Positions 7,995 to 16,655 are shown, counted from the stretch's first letter. The stretch: DNA of 32,981 nucleotides from Ilumatobacteraceae bacterium (GCA_017853385.1 JAFMJR010000012.1:1-32981), one strand, 5' to 3'. Numbers and translations: made by a program. Notes: a model not told the origin generated them from the sequence alone.

Positions 7995-9780
7995 TCCCAG
8001 TAGAAATCAGCCACTGATCAAATAGCTTCGCATATTTTCCGCCAGCAGCAACCAAGTCGGAATGTGGGCCATCCTCAACTATCCGTCCATTTTCAAGCAT
8101 GATCACTCGATCTGCACGCGATGCAGTTGATAAACGATGAGCTATGGAAATAGTGGTTCTTCCACGTGCCAGCCGTTCAAGCGCACGGGAAATGCGTACT
8201 TCTGTAAGCGCGTCAACAGACGATGTTGCTTCATCGAGAACCAACATGTCGGGCTTGACCATAAATGCTCGTACTAGTGCAACCAATTGTCGCTCTCCAG
8301 CTGAAAGCGATGAACCACGTTGACCCACCTGCGTATCGATACCGAACGGGAGAGCTTCAAGCCAATCTGATAAGCCGAGTTCAGAAAAGGCTTCACTCAT
8401 GTGACTCTCGGTCGCATTTGGCTCTGCAAACAACAAGTTATAAGCAATGGAGTTTGCGAATAGAAATGGCTCTTGAGGAACAACGATTAATCGTCTTCTT
8501 AGTTCATCGTTTGCAACATCAACCAAATTGACACCGCCCAAAAAAACTTTGCCAATAGTTGGGTCTGTTAGTCGCGCTATCAGTCTTGCAATCGTTGTCT
8601 TGCCACTGCCTGAAGGTCCTACCAGCGCCACATGCTGACCTGCAGGAATATGCAATGAAATGTCGTGAAGCACTGGCGTGTCATCATCGTCGGCATCTAG
8701 TCGTGAACTGTATGCAAAACTGACACCCGAAAAATCGATAGATAGCTTCCCTTTTGGTAGAGACTGAGGGTGAAGCGTTTGTGGTGGACCTATCGGTGTA
8801 TCCAGAACTCCAAGTACGCGTCGGAGACCTGCAACTGCGCTTTGAACTTGATCAATGATCTCGGTGAATTCAGCAATCGGCTCCAAAAATCGATACGTAA
8901 GAAAGATGAAACCGACCAATGCGCCGGAGGTCAATCCGCCCGACGGGCCTATGAGCAGCCCAGAACCCACAACAGCCATGACGGTGAAAACCGCAAACAC
9001 CTCTCCACTTGGAAACAAAAAGGCTCCGATTACTCCGGCACGAACGTTGCTCTTCTTGCGACGTGACATTGAATCAGAAACTGTCTCAATCATCTGGTCT
9101 TCAGCGTTATAAGCCCGAAGCGTTTCGGCACCTGCAATCAATTCTGAAACAGAGCCAAGAAAATCTGCGTTTCGCTGACGCGACAAATTGTGGGCGTTCA
9201 CAAGGCGAGATTGCACGTATCTCAGCACAAGGACCAATGGCGCACTGGTGATAAAAGCAACCAAAGCCAAACGCCAGTCGTAGGCAAGCATGACTACAGC
9301 AACCGCAATCATTTGAGAGCCATCGAGAAGTAAACCAAGACCACCCCACGAAAAAAATTGCGTCAGGGTCTCGATATCACTAGTTACTCGTGAAACCAGC
9401 GCTCCCCGTTTTTCATTGTTGTGGTCTTCCAAACTCAATCGATGGATGTGATCAAACAGTTGTGATCGCAAGGCAAAAAGGCCGACTTCAGCACGCGTTC
9501 CTAACCGACGAGTGGCCTCACGAAGACAATACGACGATACGAGGACCGCAATGGCCCCATAGGCACACAGAGTGGTCACGAAACTTACGTCGATTTTTCC
9601 TGGTTGAAGACCATGATCAATTGATTGTTGAATAAGAACAGGAATTGCTAGTCGCGCACCAGTGCCTAATAAAGCGAGAACGAACGTTAAACCAATTCCG
9701 CTTTTCAGAGCTGGTGCTGCATTAACACCGCGCCCAATAACTCTGGCCGCTTGAAATCTGCCTTCGGTATCGATGTTCAT
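7978..9780 (-). CDS. ABC exporter subunit with intact ATPase site (fused TMD-NBD)
   Basis: Half-transporter of 600 residues: membrane domain (about 25-320, six helices) followed by an ATPase domain. Walker A GPSGSGKT is at 388-395, Q-loop Q436, signature LSAGERQ at 492-498, Walker B MLVLDEAT at 512-519 with catalytic E517, and H-loop H548 (IAHRLS). An acidic run, DADDDD, lies at 362-367. It overlaps the next half-transporter by four bases (ATGA) and should form a heterodimer with it. The consensus catalytic residues sit here, while the partner has the altered ones. Substrates of such exporters include drugs, lipids and peptides; nothing here decides which. Confidence 0.92.
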   Translation of the reverse strand: MNIDTEGRFQAARVIGRGVNAAPALKSGIGLTFVLALLGTGARLAIPVLIQQSIDHGLQPGKIDVSFVTTLCAYGAIAVLVSSYCLREATRRLGTRAEVGLFALRSQLFDHIHRLSLEDHNNEKRGALVSRVTSDIETLTQFFSWGGLGLLLDGSQMIAVAVVMLAYDWRLALVAFITSAPLVLVLRYVQSRLVNAHNLSRQRNADFLGSVSELIAGAETLRAYNAEDQMIETVSDSMSRRKKSNVRAGVIGAFLFPSGEVFAVFTVMAVVGSGLLIGPSGGLTSGALVGFIFLTYRFLEPIAEFTEIIDQVQSAVAGLRRVLGVLDTPIGPPQTLHPQSLPKGKLSIDFSGVSFAYSSRLDADDDDTPVLHDISLHIPAGQHVALVGPSGSGKTTIARLIARLTDPTIGKVFLGGVNLVDVANDELRRRLIVVPQEPFLFANSIAYNLLFAEPNATESHMSEAFSELGLSDWLEALPFGIDTQVGQRGSSLSAGERQLVALVRAFMVKPDMLVLDEATSSVDALTEVRISRALERLARGRTTISIAHRLSTASRADRVIMLENGRIVEDGPHSDLVAAGGKYAKLFDQWLISTGSGEVE

Positions 9781-11501
9781 GCCTGTCGCCTATCGATTTC
9801 AAAAGACGTCATCAGTTTTGAATATGCGACATTTGAGTGCAACAGATCCTCATGGGTTGACAGTGGTTCGACAACTCCATCGTGAATAAACAACACGTAA
9901 TCGGCGATTCGAATTGTTGTCGGACGCGAAGCAACCATGATCGTCGTAATTTGTCTTTTAACTGAACCTAATCGTTCAATTACCAATGATTCAGTAGCCG
10001 GATCAAGTGCACTAGTTGTGTCATCAAGCAACAGCACTCCACTGTCAGCGGCAAGCGCACGCGCCAATGCAACTCGTTGACGTTGCCCCCCACTCAGGCT
10101 GACACCACGTTCTCCCACCACGGTGTCTTCTCTCTCCTCAAGCCCAGAGATGAATTCATCACACGCAGACACCCACAACGCGCTTTGAACCTGTTCATTA
10201 GATGCCGTTTTTCCAAGGGTCACGTTGAACCGAATCGATCCCGAAAATAAAAAAGGCTCTTGAAAGACAATCGAACATTTACGGTCTTGAATAGCAACAG
10301 ATCCAGAATCTGGCGCCAGCAGACCAGCAATGATCTTCAACAGTGTGGATTTTCCACAGCCAGTCTCCCCAACTACTGCAACTTTCGATCCTGAAGGTAT
10401 TTCAACATTTACATGTTCAAACACAAAGTCGTTAGTTCCTGGATATTTGAATGCAACATCAGCAAGTTGAACAGATTTTCCATCTGAGGTTTCGCAAAAT
10501 TTGGTACGCGGATTTAACTCACGCTCTTCACTCAGAACTTCAGTAACGCGCTTGTACCCACTTGATGAGTGAGGAATTTCACTAAGCAAATACCCAATAA
10601 TTCGGAGCGGAAATACCAGAAGAGTAAATAAGTAAATGAAACTAGACAGCTCCCCAATTGAGAGCGAACCGCTACGAACTCGATACGCACCAGCAACAAT
10701 GAGCAATATGTTCACCATTGATGGTGTTCCATCGACTAATGCTTCAAATACGGCTCTTGCGTTAACCGCCTTGATTCGTGCGTCTTTTAACTTTGTAGAA
10801 ATTGCTGCGAGTCGTTGCTGTTCGCGACTCTCAGCTCCAAAAGCTTTCACCACCATTACGCCATCAAAACTCTCATGCACGGCTTCGGAAAGGCTTCCTA
10901 AAGCCTCTTGAGCCGAGTCGTAATGTCGGTCGATTCTGCGTTGATAGCCAAGATTCAGAGCAAAAAGGACTGGAATCACAACGAGAGCAAGAATTCCAAG
11001 TGGTACATCGATCACCACCAACCACACGCTGGTCAAAAACACAAGGAGAACCACAGACGTACTGAATGGAAGTGGTCCAAGCACCTGTGCGGCAGTGTCT
11101 GAGTCAACGCCAATACGTGCAACGAGATCACCCGTCATGTGTCGCTGATGCCACATGGATGGCTGATTCATAACGTGTCGAACAAGTTTCTTGGACAAGG
11201 ACTCAGAAGTTGACCAATGGGAAACTCCGGCGTATGAACGTCTGAATACAACACCAACCGCTCTCAGCAAGCCAATACCGATGACAATTAGACATGCTGT
11301 GAAATATGCAGAAACGTCACTAACACCCGACTGAAAGCGAGGCAGGACAACCTCGTCGATTACAAATCCGAGACCGTAACTTGACGCAACAGTGCAAACC
11401 GCATACAGGGAGGCGCCACCAACCGCGATCAAGAATGGGCGGGGATGAAATCTGAGTAAATTTCGCAACAGCGAAACAGCGAGCCTAAAACGAGATTCCA
11501 T
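9777..11501 (-). CDS. ABC exporter subunit with degenerate ATPase site (fused TMD-NBD)
   Basis: Partner half-transporter, 574 residues from the ATG at 11501 (an in-frame GTG lies one codon earlier). It has a membrane domain, then an ATPase domain. In numbering from that GTG, Walker A GETGCGKS is at 379-386, Q-loop Q415 and signature LSGGQRQ at 470-476. Walker B reads VLLLDD, so D495 replaces the catalytic Glu, and the H-loop His is S526 (VASRP). These two changes mark the degenerate site of heterodimeric exporters such as TM287/288. It is first in the run exporter-exporter-lipoprotein-phosphatase and divergent from the gene at 11554. Confidence 0.92.
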   Translation of the reverse strand: MESRFRLAVSLLRNLLRFHPRPFLIAVGGASLYAVCTVASSYGLGFVIDEVVLPRFQSGVSDVSAYFTACLIVIGIGLLRAVGVVFRRSYAGVSHWSTSESLSKKLVRHVMNQPSMWHQRHMTGDLVARIGVDSDTAAQVLGPLPFSTSVVLLVFLTSVWLVVIDVPLGILALVVIPVLFALNLGYQRRIDRHYDSAQEALGSLSEAVHESFDGVMVVKAFGAESREQQRLAAISTKLKDARIKAVNARAVFEALVDGTPSMVNILLIVAGAYRVRSGSLSIGELSSFIYLFTLLVFPLRIIGYLLSEIPHSSSGYKRVTEVLSEERELNPRTKFCETSDGKSVQLADVAFKYPGTNDFVFEHVNVEIPSGSKVAVVGETGCGKSTLLKIIAGLLAPDSGSVAIQDRKCSIVFQEPFLFSGSIRFNVTLGKTASNEQVQSALWVSACDEFISGLEEREDTVVGERGVSLSGGQRQRVALARALAADSGVLLLDDTTSALDPATESLVIERLGSVKRQITTIMVASRPTTIRIADYVLFIHDGVVEPLSTHEDLLHSNVAYSKLMTSFEIDRRQA

Positions 11502-11509
11502 CACGTGAA

Positions 11510-11515
11510 ACTCTA
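11510..11515 (-). promoter_or_regulatory. Putative -10 box of the ABC exporter operon
   Basis: TAGAGT on the minus strand, 8 bases before the ATG at 11501 (5 before the GTG at 11504). The whole divergent intergenic region is only 52 bases, and no Shine-Dalgarno sequence precedes the exporter start. Confidence 0.35.
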
Positions 11516-11542
11516 GTTGTATTCAGTATTAGCGAGGCTAAC

Positions 11543-11548
11543 TATAAG
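11543..11548 (+). promoter_or_regulatory. Putative -10 box of the gene at 11554
   Basis: TATAAG, 5 bases before the ATG at 11554, close to the TATAAT consensus. No ribosome site lies at proper spacing (GAGG at 11534-11537 is too far), so a leaderless start is likely. Confidence 0.4.
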
Positions 11549-11553
11549 TAAAT

Positions 11554-12141
11554 ATGAACTACGATCAGCGCGTGTCGAAATCCGAAAAATCTGTGCAGAT
11601 TAAAGCCAAATCCAAGTTTCAAATCATTACCAGCTCGCTCTTGAAAGGTGTTGTTGCCTTATCCATTTTGGGTTTATTAGCAATGTGGATCTATGCATTT
11701 GGTTTTGCATCAAAAGAATCTGTGAACAAAATTGGCGACACAGTTTGGACACAAAATGCAGAATCAATCTGCAAAAAAGCTGCTGATAAACGTATGCAAT
11801 TAGTGGATACTCGACAAATTTCAGATGCTGGGCCAGACGCTCTCCTAGAGAGAGCAAAAATTGTCGATCTCGCTACCGACACATTAGAAGAGGCATTGAA
11901 ATCGATAGCTCAATTACAAGTAAGTGATGAAAAAGGCAAGGCAATCGTTCCTCTTTGGTTGCTGGATTACCAGCAACTTGTGAAGGATCGACGCGAATAC
12001 GCCAGCATGTTGCGAAGTGGAATTAACAAACCATTTTCTGAGACCATGGTCGACGGACTGCCGATCAGCGAAAAGATCTCAACTTTTGCCGCCGACAACC
12101 GAATGTCATCGTGCAAAGCACCAATGGACTTATCAATCTAA
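11554..12141 (+). CDS. Single-pass membrane protein of unknown function
   Basis: A 195-residue protein. A basic, charged cytosolic tail (1-28, lysine-rich) is followed by one hydrophobic helix at about 30-52, then an outside-facing domain of about 140 residues. That domain is largely helical and charged, with two cysteines (one in ESICKKAADKR, one in MSSCKAPMD near the end) that could pair. I do not recognise a family. It stands alone, divergent from the ABC exporter genes. Its 3' end overlaps the end of the acyltransferase gene on the other strand by 9 bases. Base composition resembles its neighbours, so there is no sign of recent transfer. Confidence 0.72.
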   Translation: MNYDQRVSKSEKSVQIKAKSKFQIITSSLLKGVVALSILGLLAMWIYAFGFASKESVNKIGDTVWTQNAESICKKAADKRMQLVDTRQISDAGPDALLERAKIVDLATDTLEEALKSIAQLQVSDEKGKAIVPLWLLDYQQLVKDRREYASMLRSGINKPFSETMVDGLPISEKISTFAADNRMSSCKAPMDLSI

Positions 12142-12783
12142 ATTTTCAAATTCATGCGCCGGTCGCCACTTGCCGTCGCTTGCATATCTTTTAATTACTC
12201 GTGCCGGAGCTCCAACTGCAACGCTGAAATCTGGAATTTCACCGGTTACGACCGAATTTGCTCCAATTGCAACGTGCTTTCCAATTTTTGCTCCGGGAAG
12301 AATCACGCTCCCAGCACCTATCCATGAGCCGTCGCCGATCGATACAAAGCGCTCTGCCTGTGATTGTTGTGAAATTGGAAGGTCAACATTTTCATATCCA
12401 TGGTTCTGGTCAGTGATGTACACGTAATGACCAGTCCACACATCATTTCCGATGTCAATGCCCAAGTGTCCGACTATTCCGCTACCTCTACCAATCAGAC
12501 ATCGATCCCCAATTCGAACAACTGGATCTGTAAGACACTGCTGGCCGGGCACCATACCCGCTGAAAGGGCGACATGGGATCCAATCATCGTTTCATTTCC
12601 AATATGTATGTATCTCTCATTGAAAATTGTGGTCTGAGGAAATCCGATGATGCTGCGCTCACCAAATTGGCCAAATTTCTTGCCACGGACCGAATTAGGC
12701 CCAATCGCTCCATGCATTGACATCCAGCCCCAAACGGAAATCACGATTTTCTCTTTTATACGGAGCAGTAATTCGCGAAACAT
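12133..12783 (-). CDS. Hexapeptide-repeat (LbH) acyltransferase
   Basis: Cytosolic transferase of the left-handed beta-helix family, which moves an acetyl or other acyl group from CoA to a sugar or small acceptor. Repeats of the [IV]G-x4 type run through most of the protein (ERYIHIGNETMIGSHVALSAG, then VSIGDGSWIGAGSVILPGAKIG). The catalytic-type histidine is in DQNHGYEN (residue 128). The end has VGAPARVIKRY, typical of the maltose/galactoside O-acetyltransferase group. The frame is open to an ATG at 12828, but that start would lie inside panB. I chose the ATG at 12783 (216 residues), 8 bases after a TAAGAT -10 box and just before the conserved region. The acceptor is unknown. Confidence 0.83.
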   Translation of the reverse strand: MFRELLLRIKEKIVISVWGWMSMHGAIGPNSVRGKKFGQFGERSIIGFPQTTIFNERYIHIGNETMIGSHVALSAGMVPGQQCLTDPVVRIGDRCLIGRGSGIVGHLGIDIGNDVWTGHYVYITDQNHGYENVDLPISQQSQAERFVSIGDGSWIGAGSVILPGAKIGKHVAIGANSVVTGEIPDFSVAVGAPARVIKRYASDGKWRPAHEFENLD

Positions 12784-12791
12784 CTGAAGGA

Positions 12792-12797
12792 ATCTTA
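12792..12797 (-). promoter_or_regulatory. Putative -10 box of the acyltransferase gene
   Basis: TAAGAT on the minus strand, 8 bases before the ATG at 12783. It supports the shorter acyltransferase start and fits back to back with the panB -10 box at 12802-12807. Confidence 0.35.
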
Positions 12798-12801
12798 TCG
12801 G

Positions 12802-12807
12802 TAGCCT
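12802..12807 (+). promoter_or_regulatory. Putative -10 box of panBC
   Basis: TAGCCT followed by 6 bases and then the GTG start of panB. There is no Shine-Dalgarno sequence, so a leaderless panBC mRNA is likely. Confidence 0.4.
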
Positions 12808-12813
12808 AAAAAT

Positions 12814-13638
12814 GTGTCCGAAGTGCATACCCGCCAGCGAATCACCGTTCCGATGGTCATTGCACGTAAAGGGTCAGCAGACAAATTGAGCATGATTACC
12901 GCTTACGATGCGACGTTTGCCAGGATCGTGGATGAGTCCGGCGTTGACATGATTCTCGTAGGTGATTCGGTTGGGTCTGTTGTGCAAGGTGTGACGACAA
13001 CCATTCCTGTAACACTCGAGGAAATGGAATACCACGTCAAACTTGTTGCGCGCGCAAATCCTCGAGCATTAATTGTTGGCGATCTTCCTTTCGGTTCATA
13101 CCAAGTAAATTCAGAGCAAGCAGTTCGCAGCGCAATACGTTTAGTCAAAGCTGGTGCTGCCGCCGTCAAGCTAGAAGGCGGCGTAACCATGTTCGAAACG
13201 ATTGCAGCAATAAGCCGAGTCGATATTCCCGTGATGGGCCATATCGGGCTAACTCCCCAGAGTTATCACCGTATGGGCGGTCATCGTGTTCAAGGTCGTG
13301 TTGATGGTCGCGAAGCTGGCGGAAAAGAACGTTTATTGGAAGACGCACATAGCGTCGAACAAGCAGGAGCGTTTTCTGTTGTAATTGAAGGTGTACCTCG
13401 TACCCTCGCACAGGAAATTACGCAGAAGATTTCAATCCCTACAATTGGAATCGGCGCTGGACCAGATTGCGATGGTCAAGTGTTAGTGCTTCATGACATT
13501 CTTGGGCTAACTCAATCCAATCTGAAATTCACACGGCAATACGCGAATGTTCGTAAGGTCAGCATTGACGCATGCAAGCAATTTGTCAACGAGGTAAAAC
13601 ACGGCGTTTGGCCTGATGATGACCACTCTTTTCACTGA
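12814..13638 (+). CDS. panB: Ketopantoate hydroxymethyltransferase PanB
   Basis: Cytosolic enzyme that adds a hydroxymethyl group from methylene-tetrahydrofolate to alpha-ketoisovalerate, the first committed step to pantothenate and CoA. The 274 residues show the family motifs in order: MITAYDATFA (27-36), VGDSVG with metal ligand D51, VGDLPFGSY with D90, KLEGG with K119 and E121, VMGHIGLTPQS (140-150), GGHRVQGR (155-162), catalytic E192 in IEGVP, and PTIGIGAG (209-216). The length is normal. The GTG start fits the leaderless -10 box at 12802-12807; ATG at 12853 is an alternative but would clip the N-terminus. Its end overlaps panC by 23 bases. Confidence 0.95.
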   Translation: MSEVHTRQRITVPMVIARKGSADKLSMITAYDATFARIVDESGVDMILVGDSVGSVVQGVTTTIPVTLEEMEYHVKLVARANPRALIVGDLPFGSYQVNSEQAVRSAIRLVKAGAAAVKLEGGVTMFETIAAISRVDIPVMGHIGLTPQSYHRMGGHRVQGRVDGREAGGKERLLEDAHSVEQAGAFSVVIEGVPRTLAQEITQKISIPTIGIGAGPDCDGQVLVLHDILGLTQSNLKFTRQYANVRKVSIDACKQFVNEVKHGVWPDDDHSFH

Positions 13639-14467
13639 TCTGGGCCAATACAAACGATGGCGAGACAGTCTTGATGGATCTGCCATAGTCGGATTTGTTC
13701 CAACGATGGGCGCATTGCACGAAGGTCACATCAACTTGATGCAAAGAGCAAAGCGCGAATGTGATGCAGTGGTTGTCAGTATCTATGTAAATGATTTGCA
13801 GTTCAATTCACAACAAGACTTTGATAAGTATCCACGAACACTTTCACTTGATACCGAAGTCTGCAATGGGGCCAAGGTTGATGTTGTAATAGCTCCGAAT
13901 AAATCCGATTTATTCCCACATAACGTTGAAAAATTGATCGAACCGTCGGCATCGGCATTGGATTACGAAGGTCGGGATAGACCAGGACATTTCGCAGGTG
14001 TCACAACCATTGTCGATGCCCTATTTTCAAGCATTCGTCCTTCAAAGGTATTTCTCGGTTTGAAGGACTATCAACAGGTTTGTGTCATTCGCGATATGGC
14101 TGCGATCAAGCACCCTGAAATTTCGATAATTCCATGCAACACCGTTCGAGACCACGATGGTCTTGCATTTTCGAGCAGAAATCGATTCTTAACGAAAAAT
14201 GGACGTGAAAATGCACTACATATTCCTCGTGCTCTAAATCAAGTAAATCAACTTTGGAACGATGGAATGCACGACGTTTCTGAATTGGAACGCAATGCGG
14301 TACAGCTTTTTAATGCTGTCGATGGCGTGGATCTTCAATACGTATCAATAGTTGAGCAGGATTCAATGAGACACGCAACAGTCGCTCGCGAACACGACAC
14401 CGTACTCATCGCTGCAATTGTTGAGGGTATTCGGCTCATTGACAACGTTCAACTACTTAGCGTTTGA
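13616..14467 (+). CDS. panC: Pantothenate synthetase PanC (pantoate-beta-alanine ligase)
   Basis: Cytosolic ligase that joins pantoate and beta-alanine, with ATP split to AMP, to give pantothenate. The 283 residues carry VPTMGALHEGHINLM (28-42) with the nucleotide-binding H35 and H38, EGRDRPGHFAGV (118-129) and DGLAFSSRNRFL (181-192), the KMSKS-like region. FLGLKDYQQ (146-154) has Leu where homologues usually have Glu or Gln (FGEKD/FGQKD), and SIYVNDLQF replaces the more usual VNPTQF, so it is slightly diverged but has its core motifs. It may start at either of two adjacent ATGs (13616 or 13619). It is coupled to panB and its 3' end overlaps the proA-like gene (minus) by 11 bases. Confidence 0.94.
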   Translation: MMTTLFTDLGQYKRWRDSLDGSAIVGFVPTMGALHEGHINLMQRAKRECDAVVVSIYVNDLQFNSQQDFDKYPRTLSLDTEVCNGAKVDVVIAPNKSDLFPHNVEKLIEPSASALDYEGRDRPGHFAGVTTIVDALFSSIRPSKVFLGLKDYQQVCVIRDMAAIKHPEISIIPCNTVRDHDGLAFSSRNRFLTKNGRENALHIPRALNQVNQLWNDGMHDVSELERNAVQLFNAVDGVDLQYVSIVEQDSMRHATVAREHDTVLIAAIVEGIRLIDNVQLLSV

Positions 14468-15917
14468 TACTTGAATCCACCTGAGTCGCTCTGTAGCGAA
14501 CCGTGTACATGGAGTCACCGCTCAGAATTCCTCCGCGAGCAAGAGTTCTTCCTTGCTGCCAATTTGAGAGTCCAAGTTCGGGTTTCAACAGCGCGTATTG
14601 ACCGTCAACCCAGCGCGTGAAACCGTTGCAGAAAAATGGCGCATTGGAATTTCGCCAGCAGTATTCAACATCGTCAGCATTGTCGGAAACGACACTCAAA
14701 ACAAAAAATGGTGACTGACTATTGAACAAACCAAGCGCTTCCGAAATATTGTCTACACAAATCAAGGAAACCTCTGGCTCATTTTCCCATTCCCACTCTT
14801 TATAGAGATCATCGATTGCAATAGGACGAAACTCTGTATTTGGTATCAACGATTCAACATCAAAGAATTCGGTAATTGACTCGTGGAAATGAATGACGCA
14901 TCGCGCCGATCGTGCTTTTGCTGCATCAGAGATTGCCGTCACTGCGTGGGCGATATTTGATTTTGCATATTCCTTTACGAACACAATGGTGTTCAATGTG
15001 TTACATACCTTGCGATCAAGCGAATTAGTGATTACGTTTCTCAAATAGTCATGTGTACTGGTCTGAGAAATAATCATCCAGGCACCACCCGTACCGTGAA
15101 GGCTGACTGGTGTTCCTTGCTGTTGTGCAATCTCGCCCAACAGTGACACCGATGATCCGCTTCCTCTTGCCACCGCTAGATCGATCTTTGGGTGAGAAAA
15201 CAATGCCCATGCACTTGAGTGGGATTTTGATGGCAACAGGGTGACACACCCAATTGGTAGACCTGCCTCTACCAAGCTCGGCAACACAGCATTCTTCATG
15301 ATTGCTTCAGCTGTTTCGTAGGCATCACTACCGATACGGAAAATGCAGACGTTGCCACTGGTCAACACCCCGGTTGCATCTGCAAAAACATTCGGGCGTC
15401 CCTCAAAAACAAACGCAACGATTCCAAGGGGCGCTCGATGTGCTTCAACCTTCCACCCATGATGTTCAATCGATGCATCAATTGAATCCTCCAGATCGAA
15501 ATCGCGCCATATATGGAGAGCATCAATCATGGACTTTCGCATTGACTGATCTAATTGCAAACGAGTTGTTGATCGGCCTCGTTGTGCGGCGCTTTCAACA
15601 TCCAAATCGTTTGCTCGCTTGATTAACTCAAATACCTGATCGTCTTCTAGGCGCGAAGCGAACAACGCAAAAAACTTCCGAATAGCAACAGAATCAGCAT
15701 GGGCGAGTTGCTCAAAGGCATAATGAGCTTTGTTAACACAATCCTCTACTAACCGGATTTCAGACCCTGGAATAACCAGTAATCCCGATGAATTAGTCGC
15801 GACAATGGCATCACCCTTCTGATACTGGTTAGCGATTGCAGCACCAATTTCGCTCAATTCCCCGTTGATGATGATTTTGTCAGTTGGTTGTAATTGCATG
15901 CCTAGACCTCGGTTCAT
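14457..15917 (-). CDS. proA: ProA-like gamma-glutamyl phosphate reductase, extended and diverged
   Basis: Aldehyde-dehydrogenase-fold protein of the ProA family, which reduces gamma-glutamyl phosphate to glutamate semialdehyde with NADPH for proline. Family landmarks are APLGIVAFVFEGRPNVFADA (162-181), SGNVCIFRIGSDAY (187-200), VARGSGSSV (249-257), catalytic C305 in DRKVCNTLNT, and GLSNWQ...ARGGILSGDSMYTVRY near the end. Differences: 486 residues against about 415 usual, with roughly 50 extra at the N-terminus; EGRPN where ProA usually has ESRPN; no proB nearby. The start is ATG at 15917; ATG at 15899 has GAGGT seven bases upstream and is a good alternative. It could be true ProA or a paralogue for another acyl phosphate. 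Confidence 0.75.
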   Translation of the reverse strand: MNRGLGMQLQPTDKIIINGELSEIGAAIANQYQKGDAIVATNSSGLLVIPGSEIRLVEDCVNKAHYAFEQLAHADSVAIRKFFALFASRLEDDQVFELIKRANDLDVESAAQRGRSTTRLQLDQSMRKSMIDALHIWRDFDLEDSIDASIEHHGWKVEAHRAPLGIVAFVFEGRPNVFADATGVLTSGNVCIFRIGSDAYETAEAIMKNAVLPSLVEAGLPIGCVTLLPSKSHSSAWALFSHPKIDLAVARGSGSSVSLLGEIAQQQGTPVSLHGTGGAWMIISQTSTHDYLRNVITNSLDRKVCNTLNTIVFVKEYAKSNIAHAVTAISDAAKARSARCVIHFHESITEFFDVESLIPNTEFRPIAIDDLYKEWEWENEPEVSLICVDNISEALGLFNSQSPFFVLSVVSDNADDVEYCWRNSNAPFFCNGFTRWVDGQYALLKPELGLSNWQQGRTLARGGILSGDSMYTVRYRATQVDSSIKR

Positions 15918-15928
15918 CCAGTCGTAAA

Positions 15929-15936
15929 TCTATAGT
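15929..15936. promoter_or_regulatory. Shared palindromic -10 element of divergent promoters
   Basis: The palindrome CTATAG (15930-15935) sits inside this element and gives TATAGT on the plus strand, 8 bases before the ATG at 15945, and TATAGA on the minus strand, 11 bases before the ATG at 15917. One short element could thus serve both the hydrolase gene and the proA-like gene. Confidence 0.4.
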
Positions 15937-15944
15937 CTTCATAT

Positions 15945-16655
15945 ATGGAAGAGCGTTTGTACTTTCGCCAATTGCTGTCGGGAAGAGATTTTGCAACGAA
16001 CGACCAAATGGCTCAGCAAATGGTGAATTTCGTGTATCTCATTGGCGACAATAAAACCAAAGAATGCGTCATTGTTGATCCTGCCTATGCAGTTGCGGAT
16101 TTGATCGCAATTGCGGAGCAAGACGAGATGAAGATCGTTGGCGCTCTTGGAACGCACTATCACCCCGATCATGTTGGTGGGAAGATGATGGGCTGGAATA
16201 TCGAGGGAATCTCGACGCTTCTTGACGAGATGCACGTACCGATTCATATTCAGGCAACAGAGGCCGAATGGGTTACAAAAACTACTGGTGTGTCTCCGTC
16301 TGCGTTGCAGCAACACGAGAGCGGCGATGTTGTAAAAGTTGGCGAAATTGACATTGCTCTTATTCACACGCCTGGACATACGCCAGGTAGCCAATGTTTT
16401 CTCGTCGGTGACAAGCTTGTTTCTGGTGACACACTCTTTCTAGAAGGCTGCGGTCGTACAGACCTACCGGGATCAAACCCCGATGATATGTATGACAGTC
16501 TTCATAAACTTGCAAACCTTCCAGAAAGCACAGTTGTGTTTCCCGGACATCAATATTCCGACCCCGCATATCTTCAAATGGGAATCGTCAAGCAAACGAA
16601 CTACGTGTTTAAACCGAAATCAAAAGAGGGATGGCTGCAATGGTTTGGTCAATGA
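15945..16655 (+). CDS. Metallo-beta-lactamase-fold hydrolase (glyoxalase II / persulfide dioxygenase-like)
   Basis: Cytosolic metal hydrolase of 236 residues. The metal site is complete: H71-x-H73-x-D75-H76 in GTHYHPDHVGG, H145 in HTPGHTPGS, D162 in VSGDTLF and H202 in VFPGHQY. HTPGHTPGS, FLEGCGRTDLPG and PGHQY match the glyoxalase II and ETHE1-like branch, which act on thioesters or persulfides. Which one cannot be decided here. The plus-strand -10 TATAGT at 15931-15936 and the 8-base gap suggest a leaderless start; no ribosome site is seen. Its stop lies 3 bases from the stop of the TSUP permease on the other strand. Confidence 0.87.
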   Translation: MEERLYFRQLLSGRDFATNDQMAQQMVNFVYLIGDNKTKECVIVDPAYAVADLIAIAEQDEMKIVGALGTHYHPDHVGGKMMGWNIEGISTLLDEMHVPIHIQATEAEWVTKTTGVSPSALQQHESGDVVKVGEIDIALIHTPGHTPGSQCFLVGDKLVSGDTLFLEGCGRTDLPGSNPDDMYDSLHKLANLPESTVVFPGHQYSDPAYLQMGIVKQTNYVFKPKSKEGWLQWFGQ

